Source of the DNA: DAOMFM01 sp035429825
GTDB lineage: Bacteria > Acidobacteriota > Blastocatellia > UBA7656 > JADIYM01
Assembly (NCBI GenBank): GCA_044224215.1
Contig: JBGAKX010000014.1
Span: 1 to 53,240, forward strand
DNA: 53,240 nucleotides
Reading direction: 5' to 3'
The translations under genes were made by a program, and so were the position numbers. Of this stretch, positions 41,407 to 49,996 are shown piece by piece. Below the pieces are notes generated by a model. It made no database searches. It was not told the DNA's origin and saw only the letters and a list, made by a program, of their open reading frames with translations. The first letter of the stretch is position 1; each line of letters begins with the position of its first letter.

Positions 41407-41477
41407 GGTTCGAGCACGAATATCACGATTCGTTCCCGCAGCGGAACACCGCAACCGTTATGGACGCGCTCGATCGA

Positions 41478-43595
41478 CTACGGCGTCGTTGCGCGATACG
41501 GCTCGGCGCGATACTTCTGGGCGGCCGCCTGCGAACCGTCGTAGTCGGTCCCTTCCTCGATGGCCTTGTCGTACTCGGCAACCGCCCTGTCACGTGCGCC
41601 GAGCGCGTCGTAGGCGTTCCCGCGGTAGATCAGCGACCACACTTCGATCCACTTTGGATCGAGGTCGCCCGCGAGCGCCTGCGAGAACGCATCGACCGCC
41701 TTCTGCGAATTCGCCTGCCGCATGTAGAGGAGTCCGAGGTTGTACCAGGCCCACGAACTGCGCGGCGCGAGCTTGATGGCGTCGCGCAGCTTGTTCTCGG
41801 CCTCGATGTAGTTCCCGTCCTGCATCTCCTGGATCCCGCGGCGAACGACGACCGCAACCTTGATGTTCTCGGAGGTCCGCAGGATGTTCTTGTCGGGGTC
41901 GAGGATCAGCGTCGGCTGGCCGCCCTTGGGCGACGCGAGAAAATCGGCCGACGTCGCACCGTTGAAGTTGAGCGTGACGCGGTCCTCGCCGCCTGGCGAC
42001 GAGACGAGCACGTCGACTGGCATCCGGAAGCCGTCGACGTTCTGCTTGAGCGTCCCGCGGACTCGCCACTCGCCAGCCGGCGTCTTCAGGACCGTGTAGT
42101 CCCACGTGAATTCGGGAATGCCGGTCGATTCGACCCACAATCCAAAGAACCAACGGAGATCCTGGCCGGCGAACTTCGACGCAATCTTCTCGAATTCGCC
42201 GATCGACGTGTTCTTGCCCTTCTTCGTGTTGTAGTAGTCACGAATCATTGACGAGAACTTCTCGTCGCCCATCGTGTAGCGCAGCATGTGGAACACGTAC
42301 GCACCCTTGGCGACGATGATCGATCGGAATGCAGGCGTCTGGTCGTTGAGCTGTGACGGCGCCTGCGAGATCGACGCCTCGTTCTCGTACGCGAGCGCCT
42401 TCTCGCCGAGTTCCGACAACAGACCGTTGACACCAGGCGCGGCCAGCTCGTGGGCCTCGTACATGAACGCGCTGTACTCGGCGAGGCCCTGCGAAAGCCA
42501 CGTCGAATCGAAGCTCTTGAGACCGACCGCCTGCCCCCACCACTGGAGGCCGATTTCGTGCGCGAGCCCGCGGCGCAGCGGCTCGAGCTCTCGCTTGATC
42601 GACGACGTCGAGAGCAGTTCGATCCCCGCACCCGCAAGCATGTCGAGCGACTGGTCGTCTATCTGCGCGATGACGTAACGGTCGCCAAAGTAGTACTGAC
42701 CGTACGTCGACTTGTAATAGTCGAGGATCTGGCTCGCTTCCTCCGCGATGTGCTGCGCGGCGCCCTCGCTTCCGGGAAGCGCATAGATGTCGACACCGAC
42801 GCCGGTGTTCGTGCGGACGGGCACCATGATGTACGGCCCGGCGGCGACGGTGCCCGCGAGCACGGGTGTCGTCTCGACGATCGTGTAGATTGCGGTTCCG
42901 TCGGGCTTCTCGACGTGCGGCGGCGCTCCGGCGCTCGAATGCGCCGCGACCTTCCAACTCGACGGAACGGTCAAACGCATGTCCAGCGTGGCGCGATCGG
43001 CGCCGTACTCATGGAAGGGAAGCCATCGTGACGCGTAGTGAAGATACGCGCCCTCCGGACCCACATAGGCGAGACGCCTGTCCGGGAGGGGGCCGCCTTC
43101 CGCGGTCACCAGCTGCCCGGCATAGTCGAGGCTGATCGTGTACTGCTGGCCGACCGTCATCACCTGGCCCATGTCGATGCGAACGATCAGCTCGCTGAGG
43201 GAATCCTGGACGAACTGGACCGGCGAGCCGTCCCATGCTCGAACAGCGGATACTTTCAGCGCGCCGTTGAGCTCGAACGTGACGGAGCGCGACGGCTTGA
43301 GCGCCATGAAGACGACGGTCGACGTGACGGTCAGGAGGTTCTCGTTTGGCTGGATGTTCGCATCGACCCGGTATCCGGCGATGTCGATGTCACCGGTGAG
43401 ATCGTCCGCGATCTGCGGAATCTGGGGCGGAGGCGTTGTCGGCCGAACGGGCTGCTGGGCTTCGGTCTCGCCCGGTCGCGGGGTCTTTCGCTTCTGTGCC
43501 AGGGCCTGCTGGTTCGTCGGGTTCAGCCCGAGGAGCATCATTGCTACGAGGGCGATCAGTATGATTCGAACCTCCTCAAGACGCGCTGTCGTCAT
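41478..43595 (-). CDS. M1-aminopeptidase-like protein with degenerate active site and C-terminal TPR
   Basis: A 705-aa exported protein with an N-terminal hydrophobic signal, a Pro-rich spacer, an M1-type beta-sandwich N-domain and a gluzincin-like domain. The zinc motif HExxH-x18-E is altered: it reads H346-E347-I348-G349-L350, and the distal Glu is Gln369 (WLSQGLAEY). The GAMEN-like loop is also changed (GAGIEL). Two of three zinc ligands are therefore missing, and catalysis is unlikely. The last 130 residues contain TPR-like repeats (SSWAWYNLGLLYMRQANSQKAV). Start ATG 43595 has AAAGGAA upstream. It may be a binding or chaperone-like paralogue of M1 peptidases. Confidence 0.85.
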   Translation of the reverse strand: MTTARLEEVRIILIALVAMMLLGLNPTNQQALAQKRKTPRPGETEAQQPVRPTTPPPQIPQIADDLTGDIDIAGYRVDANIQPNENLLTVTSTVVFMALKPSRSVTFELNGALKVSAVRAWDGSPVQFVQDSLSELIVRIDMGQVMTVGQQYTISLDYAGQLVTAEGGPLPDRRLAYVGPEGAYLHYASRWLPFHEYGADRATLDMRLTVPSSWKVAAHSSAGAPPHVEKPDGTAIYTIVETTPVLAGTVAAGPYIMVPVRTNTGVGVDIYALPGSEGAAQHIAEEASQILDYYKSTYGQYYFGDRYVIAQIDDQSLDMLAGAGIELLSTSSIKRELEPLRRGLAHEIGLQWWGQAVGLKSFDSTWLSQGLAEYSAFMYEAHELAAPGVNGLLSELGEKALAYENEASISQAPSQLNDQTPAFRSIIVAKGAYVFHMLRYTMGDEKFSSMIRDYYNTKKGKNTSIGEFEKIASKFAGQDLRWFFGLWVESTGIPEFTWDYTVLKTPAGEWRVRGTLKQNVDGFRMPVDVLVSSPGGEDRVTLNFNGATSADFLASPKGGQPTLILDPDKNILRTSENIKVAVVVRRGIQEMQDGNYIEAENKLRDAIKLAPRSSWAWYNLGLLYMRQANSQKAVDAFSQALAGDLDPKWIEVWSLIYRGNAYDALGARDRAVAEYDKAIEEGTDYDGSQAAAQKYRAEPYRATTP

Positions 43596-43643
43596 GAATT
43601 TCCTTTCGGCATCTGAGCGGAATCCAGCCGCAAATGACTGTAA

Positions 43644-43652
43644 AGTATAGCA
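43644..43652 (-). promoter_or_regulatory. Extended -10 promoter for the M1-like gene
   Basis: Minus strand TGC-TATACT: an extended -10 (TGN) with a 5/6 hexamer, and the predicted transcript starts about 40 nt before the start codon. No good -35 is seen, as expected for extended -10 promoters. Confidence 0.5.
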
Positions 43653-43698
43653 TGCGAGCCGGTCCCACCTGTGGCCCCGAGCCTGTAACGCCGCGAGG

Positions 43699-44463
43699 TC
43701 AGCGATTCTTGCGGAACGGATGCACCATCTGGGCGGGCCACGTTGCGGGCAGCTCTGCATCGACGCCGTACGAGGTCGGCATCCGGCCGTTCGGCATGTA
43801 GAGCGTTCCAAACAGGAGGTCGGTGAGCGGGCACTGCGGCGCGAAGTTCTTGTCGCGGGCCTCCGCGTCCGCCGCGTGATGCCAGTGGTGGAACTCGGGC
43901 GTGTTGACGAGCCAGCGGAGCGGCCCGAACCGCAACCTCACGTTCGCGTGCACGAATATGGCCTGCAATGTCGCGAGAGCAATGTACGCGCCGAGGGTCT
44001 CGCGGGTGAATCCCATGACGAACAACGGGACGATCGCGATCGTGCGCGTGAAGATCTGGTCGATCGGATGCAGCCGCGCAGCCGCAAGCCAGTCCATCTC
44101 CCTGATGCTGTGGTGGATCTGGTGAAAGCGCCAGAGCGTCGGCACGCGATGGCACAGGCGGTGCCCGGCGTAGCCGCCGAGCTCGACGATCACGAGGGCC
44201 TCCGCGAACTGTAGCCACGCGGGCTGGCTCGCGACAGCCGCCTGGAAGCGGCCGCCGACGACCCAATGCAACAGGACCGCGAACGCGCCAACCGTCACGA
44301 TCAGCCCCGCCTGCGTCAGGACGTTGTTGACGAGAAAGTGCACCGCGTCGTTGAACCAGCCCGCGCGAAAGATCCTCTGGTCGCGGTGCAGCGCGGCGAG
44401 CCGTTCGAGCGGGACAAAGACAAAGAACAGAACGAGCAGCGCGCCGATGGCGGGTCCTTTCAT
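43699..44463 (-). CDS. Fatty-acid hydroxylase / sterol desaturase superfamily membrane enzyme
   Basis: A 254-aa integral-membrane non-haem diiron hydroxylase. The histidine clusters are complete: HRLCH (101-105), HQIHH (114-118), the single His132, and FHHWHH in the last third. Four or more hydrophobic segments surround them. Family members hydroxylate or desaturate sterols, fatty acids, carotenoids or alkylglycerols. The substrate cannot be told here. It is divergent from the SulP gene. Confidence 0.88.
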   Translation of the reverse strand: MKGPAIGALLVLFFVFVPLERLAALHRDQRIFRAGWFNDAVHFLVNNVLTQAGLIVTVGAFAVLLHWVVGGRFQAAVASQPAWLQFAEALVIVELGGYAGHRLCHRVPTLWRFHQIHHSIREMDWLAAARLHPIDQIFTRTIAIVPLFVMGFTRETLGAYIALATLQAIFVHANVRLRFGPLRWLVNTPEFHHWHHAADAEARDKNFAPQCPLTDLLFGTLYMPNGRMPTSYGVDAELPATWPAQMVHPFRKNR

Positions 44464-44555
44464 CGCAGAGTCCCTCCGCTGTGGTGCCGTACGCCGATTG
44501 GACGCCCGCGGTTCGGAAAAGGTCGGGGGAGGCGATGTGGTATCCTCGCCCGTTT

Positions 44556-46277
44556 ATGTCGCGCGACTTCGAGCCAAAGCTACTCACCGTGCTCAGGGCG
44601 GGCTACACGCGCCAGCTTTTCGTGAAGGACGTCACCGCGGGCGTCATCGTCGGTCTGGTTGCGCTCCCGCTGGCCATCGCGTTTGCCATTGCGTCGGGTG
44701 TCAAGCCGGAGCAGGGCCTCTACACGGCAATCATCGCGGCCTTTGTCATCGCAGCCCTCGGCGGCAGCCGCACGCAGGTCAGCGGACCGACAGGTGCGTT
44801 CATCGTCATCATCTACGGCATCGTCCAGCAGTACGGCTACGACGGACTGGCCGTGGCAACACTGCTCGCTGGCGTTCTGCTCGTGCTGATGGGCCTGGCG
44901 CGCATGGGCGCGCTGCTTCGGTACGTTCCGTATCCGGTCGTCGTTGGTTTTACGGCCGGCATCGCGCTCATCATCTTCACGGGTCAGTTGCGGGACCTGC
45001 TCGGGCTTCGGATGGAGTCGGTGCCGGCGGATTTCCTGGGCAAGATCGGCGCGTACGCGGCGCACGCGGGCAGCGTCAATCCGTCCGCGATCGGAATCGC
45101 CGCATTGACGCTCGCACTGTTGATCGTCTGGCCGCGCGTCACGACGCGGCTTCCAGGCTCGCTCGTCGCGATCGTGATCGCGACGCTTGTGGTTCGGTAC
45201 TTTGATCTCCCGGTCGACACGATTGCGTCGCGCTTCGGTGGCGTGCCGTCGCAGTTGCCCGTGCCCCACATTCCGGTCATGAGCCTCGCAATCGTCCGGC
45301 AGATGTTCTCGCCGGCGATCACGATCGCGTTGCTGGCGGCGCTCGAATCGTTGCTTTCGGCCGTGGTCGCCGACGGAATGCTCGGCACGCGCCACCGGCC
45401 AAACCAGGAACTGATCGCCCAGGGCATCGGGAACATCGTGTCGCCGCTCTTTCTCGGGATTCCGGCCACGGGCGCGATCGCTCGTACGGCGACGAACATC
45501 AAGAGCGGCGGCCGCACGCCGGTCGCGGCACTGGTGCACTCGGTGACGCTGCTTGCGATCGTGCTGTTCGCGGGTCAGTGGGCCGCGCTCATTCCGATGC
45601 CGTCGCTCGCAGCGGTCCTTGTCGTCGTCGCGTACAACATGAGCGAGTGGCGTACTGTCGCGCGTCTGATGCGAAGCCCGAAGAGCGATGTGGCGGTGCT
45701 TGTTACGACCTTTCTGCTGACCGTCGTCATCGATCTGACGGTGGCCGTTCAGGTTGGCGTGGTTCTCGCGGCGTTCCTCTTTCTGCAACGGATGGCGAGC
45801 GTGACGCAGGTCAGCGTAATCACGGAGGAGCTCGAGGAGGAGCACGCCGAGACCTACGCCACGCAGCGTTCCGTCGACCGGCGCGTCGTGCCCGCGGGCG
45901 TGCAGGTCTTCGAGATACACGGTTCGCTGTTCTTTGCGGCGATCGACCGTTTCAAGGACACGCTGCGCAGCATCAAGGAACGGCCGCGCGTGTTGATCAT
46001 ACGGATGCGCGACGTGCTTTCGATCGACGCGTCGGGGCTCGAGTCGCTCGACGAGCTGCTCAGGGAATCACGCCGAGAGGGCGCCGTGCTGATGCTGACG
46101 GGTGTCCACTCGCAGACGCTCGAGGCGATGGAGAACTCGGGCTTTCTCGAGCGGATCGGCCCCGAGAACCTGCTCGAGGATCTCGACGCGGCGCTCAGGC
46201 GCGCGCATTTTGTGATCGATCCCGAAATGACGCTACCGTCGGCGCGCGTGAAGCCGCGAACCGGGCGCCTGCGGTAG
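44556..46277 (+). CDS. SulP-family anion transporter with STAS domain
   Basis: A 573-aa inner-membrane transporter of the SLC26/SulP family. It begins with the typical LRAGYTRQLFVKDVTAGVIVG and has about 11-14 hydrophobic segments, including SGPTGAFIVIIYGIV and GIPATGAIARTATNIKSGGRTP (family signature). A cytoplasmic STAS domain covers about residues 450-555 (VFEIHGSLFFAAIDRF, VLSIDASGLESLDEL). SulP proteins carry sulfate, bicarbonate, dicarboxylates or other anions. ATG 44556 gives a conventional N-terminus; ATG 44535 is possible. Confidence 0.92.
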   Translation: MSRDFEPKLLTVLRAGYTRQLFVKDVTAGVIVGLVALPLAIAFAIASGVKPEQGLYTAIIAAFVIAALGGSRTQVSGPTGAFIVIIYGIVQQYGYDGLAVATLLAGVLLVLMGLARMGALLRYVPYPVVVGFTAGIALIIFTGQLRDLLGLRMESVPADFLGKIGAYAAHAGSVNPSAIGIAALTLALLIVWPRVTTRLPGSLVAIVIATLVVRYFDLPVDTIASRFGGVPSQLPVPHIPVMSLAIVRQMFSPAITIALLAALESLLSAVVADGMLGTRHRPNQELIAQGIGNIVSPLFLGIPATGAIARTATNIKSGGRTPVAALVHSVTLLAIVLFAGQWAALIPMPSLAAVLVVVAYNMSEWRTVARLMRSPKSDVAVLVTTFLLTVVIDLTVAVQVGVVLAAFLFLQRMASVTQVSVITEELEEEHAETYATQRSVDRRVVPAGVQVFEIHGSLFFAAIDRFKDTLRSIKERPRVLIIRMRDVLSIDASGLESLDELLRESRREGAVLMLTGVHSQTLEAMENSGFLERIGPENLLEDLDAALRRAHFVIDPEMTLPSARVKPRTGRLR

Positions 46278-46385
46278 AAGGGGATTGGAGCGCAGAGCGA
46301 ATCGCGCGAGCGTCGTGATCTCGACGCCGGACGAGCCACGCCCGTCGGTGGCGCCCGCCGCTCGCGCAACCTACCCGGTCGCGAC

Positions 46386-47384
46386 CTAGCGCACCATCTG
46401 CAACTGCCGGATCCGCTCGCGCACCGCAGCCGCGAAGATCGGAATTTCGTTCGGCGCAGCGCCGCACGCCGTCAGCCCGTCACGAATCTGGCGATCCGTG
46501 ATCCGCGACAGCCGGTTTGCGATCCACGTGATGCTCGTCGGCGAAATGTCCTTCTTGAAGTCGTCGGTGTGCTGGCCCGAGTACCCGAACTGCCACCGGC
46601 CGCTCTTGTACTGCAGAAAATCCTTTGACTGGTCGGCGTAGCCCTTGGCGTCCCACTTCTCGCGACGCAGAACTCCGCCCCACTTGCCCATCGAACCTCC
46701 CCAGTCCGAGATCACGTACTTGCGTGCGACGCCCGATGGTGTCTGCACGTTGTATATGCACGTGTTCGAACCGCGACCGGCGTCCCGCTGGTCCTTGTTG
46801 TCCCAGTTCGACACGAGCATCACGATGATCTTGAGCCCGTCGAGTTCCTTTGTGCCGAGAAACGGATTCTGGTCCCACCGCCACGACTCCTCGTCCTTGT
46901 GGCTGGCGATGGATTCGGTTTTTGCTTCGAAACGGGCGTCGCGAAACGAACCGTCAGACGACACGTAGTCCTTCGCCCGGTCAAGCTTGCCAACCCCGAT
47001 GATCCTGCCGCTCGCCACGAAGTACGAGGGCTCCACGATGTATCCGGCGGCCCACGCGATGCGCGAGGCAAACACCTCGGAGTTGACCTCCGAGCCCCAC
47101 TTCGCCGTCCACTGGCGCCCGTTCGCGTCGCGGACCTTCACCTTTGGCGTCGTACCGCTCGACGACTCTTCGACAAACTGAAACGGCGGTCTCGGAGCGT
47201 TCCGCCGACCACCGATGCCGCCGACGAAATCGAGCCTCTCCGGAGCGCCGGGGTTCTGCCAGATGACGTCCGTGGTGACGGGCGCGGCCGGTCGCCGGTT
47301 GCGCTGAGCGCCGGAGACGGGCCAGCCAACCAGCATCGCCAGGCACACAAGACTCGCAGCGGGAAGAAGTTGACGAATCCGCAT
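46386..47384 (-). CDS. Secreted protein with possible atypical-kinase motifs
   Basis: A 332-aa exported protein (signal peptide to about residue 26) that I do not recognise as a named family. Its conserved-looking blocks occur in kinase-like order: a Lys in a beta-strand (WTAKWG, Lys95), a helix Glu (SEVFASRIAW, Glu103), a catalytic-loop-like SNWDNKD (Asn193, Asp195) and a metal-loop-like ISDWGGSMG (Asp227). This pattern resembles secreted or spore-coat kinase folds such as FAM20C/CotH or HipA-like proteins. The kinase idea is an inference from motif order and is unproven. Start ATG 47384. Confidence 0.6.
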   Translation of the reverse strand: MRIRQLLPAASLVCLAMLVGWPVSGAQRNRRPAAPVTTDVIWQNPGAPERLDFVGGIGGRRNAPRPPFQFVEESSSGTTPKVKVRDANGRQWTAKWGSEVNSEVFASRIAWAAGYIVEPSYFVASGRIIGVGKLDRAKDYVSSDGSFRDARFEAKTESIASHKDEESWRWDQNPFLGTKELDGLKIIVMLVSNWDNKDQRDAGRGSNTCIYNVQTPSGVARKYVISDWGGSMGKWGGVLRREKWDAKGYADQSKDFLQYKSGRWQFGYSGQHTDDFKKDISPTSITWIANRLSRITDRQIRDGLTACGAAPNEIPIFAAAVRERIRQLQMVR

Positions 47385-47446
47385 CGTACGACACCTCACT
47401 TGATCGATTTCTGCGTTGATTACGACGGAATGCGCGAATGATACAC

Positions 47447-49777
47447 CTACTCGAGACCGTCGCCTCCATCGTCGTCGGCGTCGCGCGTGTCGCCGTCGCG
47501 CGGCGGGAGCGCGGGAAAGCGCGGCGCCGGCGACCACATCGACGGCTGCATCTGCGCCCATCCGGAGTAGTTGGACCTCATGGACATGCGATCGAGCCAG
47601 CGGCCCAGAAGCGCGGTCAGCCTCGCGGCTTCGTCGGGCCGGTCAGCGGCGAGGTTGCGCTGCTCGAGCGGGTCCGACGCGACGTCGAAGAGCTCGACAC
47701 GCGACCCGATGGCGTCATAGATCAGCCTCGAGTTGCCTTGAGTGATCGACCACGCCAGGAAGTTCGGTTCGGGACAATTTCGAGGCGTCTCGGTGACGAT
47801 GGCGCGCGACGCGAGCGATCCGGGCGGCTGTTCGGCCTGCCATCTCAGATCCAGACCGTCGAGCCGCGAGAGCACGGCTGGATCTTCGATGCCGGTCCAG
47901 TTGCATATCGTGATCGCGATGTCGAGCGGCCCGGCTGCGCTCGGAACACGAACGGCGGGGCTGCCCGGCCATCTCACGATCAGCGGAACGTTTGCGAGCG
48001 TCCGGTAGGGCCGGCGGTGGTGCGCGTAGTCGCCGTGCTCTCCAAAGGACTCGCCGTGATCCGACGTGATGATGACGAGCGTGTCGTCGAGCGTGCCGCT
48101 TGCCTTCAGGTAGTCGAACAGGCGGCCAAGGTGGTAGTCGGTGAACGCGATCTCACTGTCGTATCGGTCGATCACGCGCCGCCCGAAATCGAACTCGGGA
48201 TGGCGGATGTAGGACGCGTGGGGATCTCTGAGCAGCACCCACGTGAACAGCGGCTTGTCCTTCGGCGCGTTGGTCAGGTAGGCGATCGTGTCGTCGACGA
48301 TGTCGTTCGCCTTTCGTTCGCGACCGGGCTTGCCTCCGTATGGCGAAAACCCGCTCGTCATGATGTCGCGATAGTACAGCCAGTACTGGTCGCGGTTGAT
48401 GAAGTTGTGGAAGGTCGACGGATTGGTCGGTATGGCCTCGTACCCGTGCGCGGACAGCACCGCGCCCAGGCGAGGCTGCGCCGGATCGAGAATGTCGTCG
48501 CCGTAGGCGCCGGTCATCATCGACGCAAACGAATGGCCCGTCGACGTGCCCTGCGATTCGGCGATCTCGAACAGCGCGCCGCCCGCCGCGAACGAATCGA
48601 TATTCGGGCTCGTGGGCCGGCGATATCCGTAGCAGGACAGGTGATCCGCGCGGAGCGTGTCGATGGCGATGAACAGCACGTTCCGGCGGCCCGGGCCGGG
48701 CGGCGGCGCGACCGCGCCAAACGTCGCCGCATCCGTAGGATCGGGCTCGTGCCAGTCGGCCGGATCGCCGCCGATTCCGTTCTGATCGATGCCGTCGCCG
48801 GGGATTTCACGAGCCAGGATGTTCCGCGCGGGATCGCCGTCGTCGGGGTCGCCGCCGCCAAACCGCGCGGGGAACCCGTCGCCGTCACGATCCGCGAGCC
48901 GCTGGATGAGCAGTGCCGGCCGTACGGCGAGCACGCCGCGCGTCCAGAAGAGCGCCTGCACGACGGGATCGGCGCCGAGACGCGTAGCTCCTACGGCGGC
49001 ACACGCTAAGGCCAGCGCACCGCACACCACCGCCGCAATCGCAACCGACCGGTTCCGCCAGACGGGCGCGATCAGCACGAGCGACGCTGCGGTCGCGCTG
49101 CCGATGGCGGCGAGCCCGAGCCCGAAGTGCATGCTGTCGTCCGACAGGTCGACGAGCGCCCGCGAATCGATCCAGTAGGCCACAAACGCAACGAGCAGCA
49201 GGCCGGCGCATGCCGCGACGCGCCACCATCGACGCACGCGCCCCGTGAGAAGCCGGTCGACGGTCGGAACCGACAGCGCAAGCGGAATCGCGAGCAGAAA
49301 CGGCAGAATCTGTGCGAGAACGATCCAGTCGAGCTGTTTGCGCAAGTGCGCATAGTACGCAAACCGTTCGGCGACGACGCTCCAGAACGGAGCCCCCGCG
49401 ACTGCCGCGACCACGACGATCGCGACGGCCGTCGCCGCGCCGGCGAGGAGCGACGCCCGGCGCGTTGGCGCGGCCGCTTCGCCCGTGAACGTGCGACGGA
49501 GCGAGCGGAAACACGCCGCGATCGATCCGATCACGAGGCCTCCAACCGCGGCGACCGCCATGACGAACGGCGCCGTCAACGCGCAGAGGACTGCGAAGTC
49601 CACGGCGCGGCCGCCTCCGCCGAGCTGGTGTCTGAGCACGACGACCCTGTCGAATGCCTCGAACGCCGCGACGGCAACTCCCGCCACCACACCTGCGACG
49701 GCGAATGCGCGCACGTATCCGGAGAACGGAATGGGGGTTCGCTGTCGGTCGCGCATCGTCACGGATTCGCCGGTCAT
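47447..49777 (-). CDS. Membrane-anchored sulfatase-superfamily enzyme with Thr/Ser at the nucleophile site
   Basis: A 776-aa protein with about seven N-terminal hydrophobic segments (to about residue 300) and a calcium-loop-like Asp/Gly-rich stretch (DRDGDGFPARFGGGDPDDGD ... GDGIDQNG) of the MopE type. A periplasmic alkaline-phosphatase-superfamily domain starts at NVLFIAIDTLRADHLSCYG and includes TSDHGESFGEHG. Aligning the nucleophile segment TSTGHSFASMMTG with sulfatase CxPSRASLLTG puts Thr411 where Cys/Ser is converted to formylglycine. This is more like phosphoglycerol or phosphoethanolamine transferases than true sulfatases. Start ATG 49777 lies downstream of an extended -10 promoter. 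Confidence 0.82.
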   Translation of the reverse strand: MTGESVTMRDRQRTPIPFSGYVRAFAVAGVVAGVAVAAFEAFDRVVVLRHQLGGGGRAVDFAVLCALTAPFVMAVAAVGGLVIGSIAACFRSLRRTFTGEAAAPTRRASLLAGAATAVAIVVVAAVAGAPFWSVVAERFAYYAHLRKQLDWIVLAQILPFLLAIPLALSVPTVDRLLTGRVRRWWRVAACAGLLLVAFVAYWIDSRALVDLSDDSMHFGLGLAAIGSATAASLVLIAPVWRNRSVAIAAVVCGALALACAAVGATRLGADPVVQALFWTRGVLAVRPALLIQRLADRDGDGFPARFGGGDPDDGDPARNILAREIPGDGIDQNGIGGDPADWHEPDPTDAATFGAVAPPPGPGRRNVLFIAIDTLRADHLSCYGYRRPTSPNIDSFAAGGALFEIAESQGTSTGHSFASMMTGAYGDDILDPAQPRLGAVLSAHGYEAIPTNPSTFHNFINRDQYWLYYRDIMTSGFSPYGGKPGRERKANDIVDDTIAYLTNAPKDKPLFTWVLLRDPHASYIRHPEFDFGRRVIDRYDSEIAFTDYHLGRLFDYLKASGTLDDTLVIITSDHGESFGEHGDYAHHRRPYRTLANVPLIVRWPGSPAVRVPSAAGPLDIAITICNWTGIEDPAVLSRLDGLDLRWQAEQPPGSLASRAIVTETPRNCPEPNFLAWSITQGNSRLIYDAIGSRVELFDVASDPLEQRNLAADRPDEAARLTALLGRWLDRMSMRSNYSGWAQMQPSMWSPAPRFPALPPRDGDTRDADDDGGDGLE

Positions 49778-49800
49778 ACCGTTCGCAATCGAGACGCGAG

Positions 49801-49809
49801 AGTATACCA
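49801..49809 (-). promoter_or_regulatory. Extended -10 promoter for the sulfatase-superfamily gene
   Basis: Minus strand TGG-TATACT places transcription a short distance before ATG 49777. The upstream TTG at 49810 lies within this promoter, which argues against using it as a start. Confidence 0.5.
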
Positions 49810-49900
49810 ATGGCTTCGACAGCCGGCGCCAGCACGGCGGTCCTCGAGGAGCGCCGAAACAGGCCCGAACATCTCGGACGGCAACGACTTACGGCCTTAT

Positions 49901-49929
49901 TTGACACCGCGCCGAACCCACCGTATAGT
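49901..49929 (+). promoter_or_regulatory. Near-consensus sigma70 promoter for smc
   Basis: TTGACA (49901-49906), exact 17-bp spacer, TATAGT (49924-49929). It ends 67 bp before the smc start and is the best promoter match in the window. Confidence 0.8.
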
Positions 49930-49996
49930 GTAGTCGGTTTTCGTCGACCCTCAATCGATTGTGGTTTTCGGGTTCTTCACCGTCCGGGTTTGAGAC

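Noticed and set aside
46304..46369. GCGCGAGC / GCTCGCGC inverted repeat in the gap between SulP and the secreted kinase-like gene
   Set aside because: The loop would be close to 50 nt and the arms are only 8 bp of GC-rich sequence, which is easily met by chance here.
47438..49009. A 523-codon open frame opposite the sulfatase-superfamily gene
   Set aside because: Arg-rich shadow translation without domains; the minus-strand gene is well supported.
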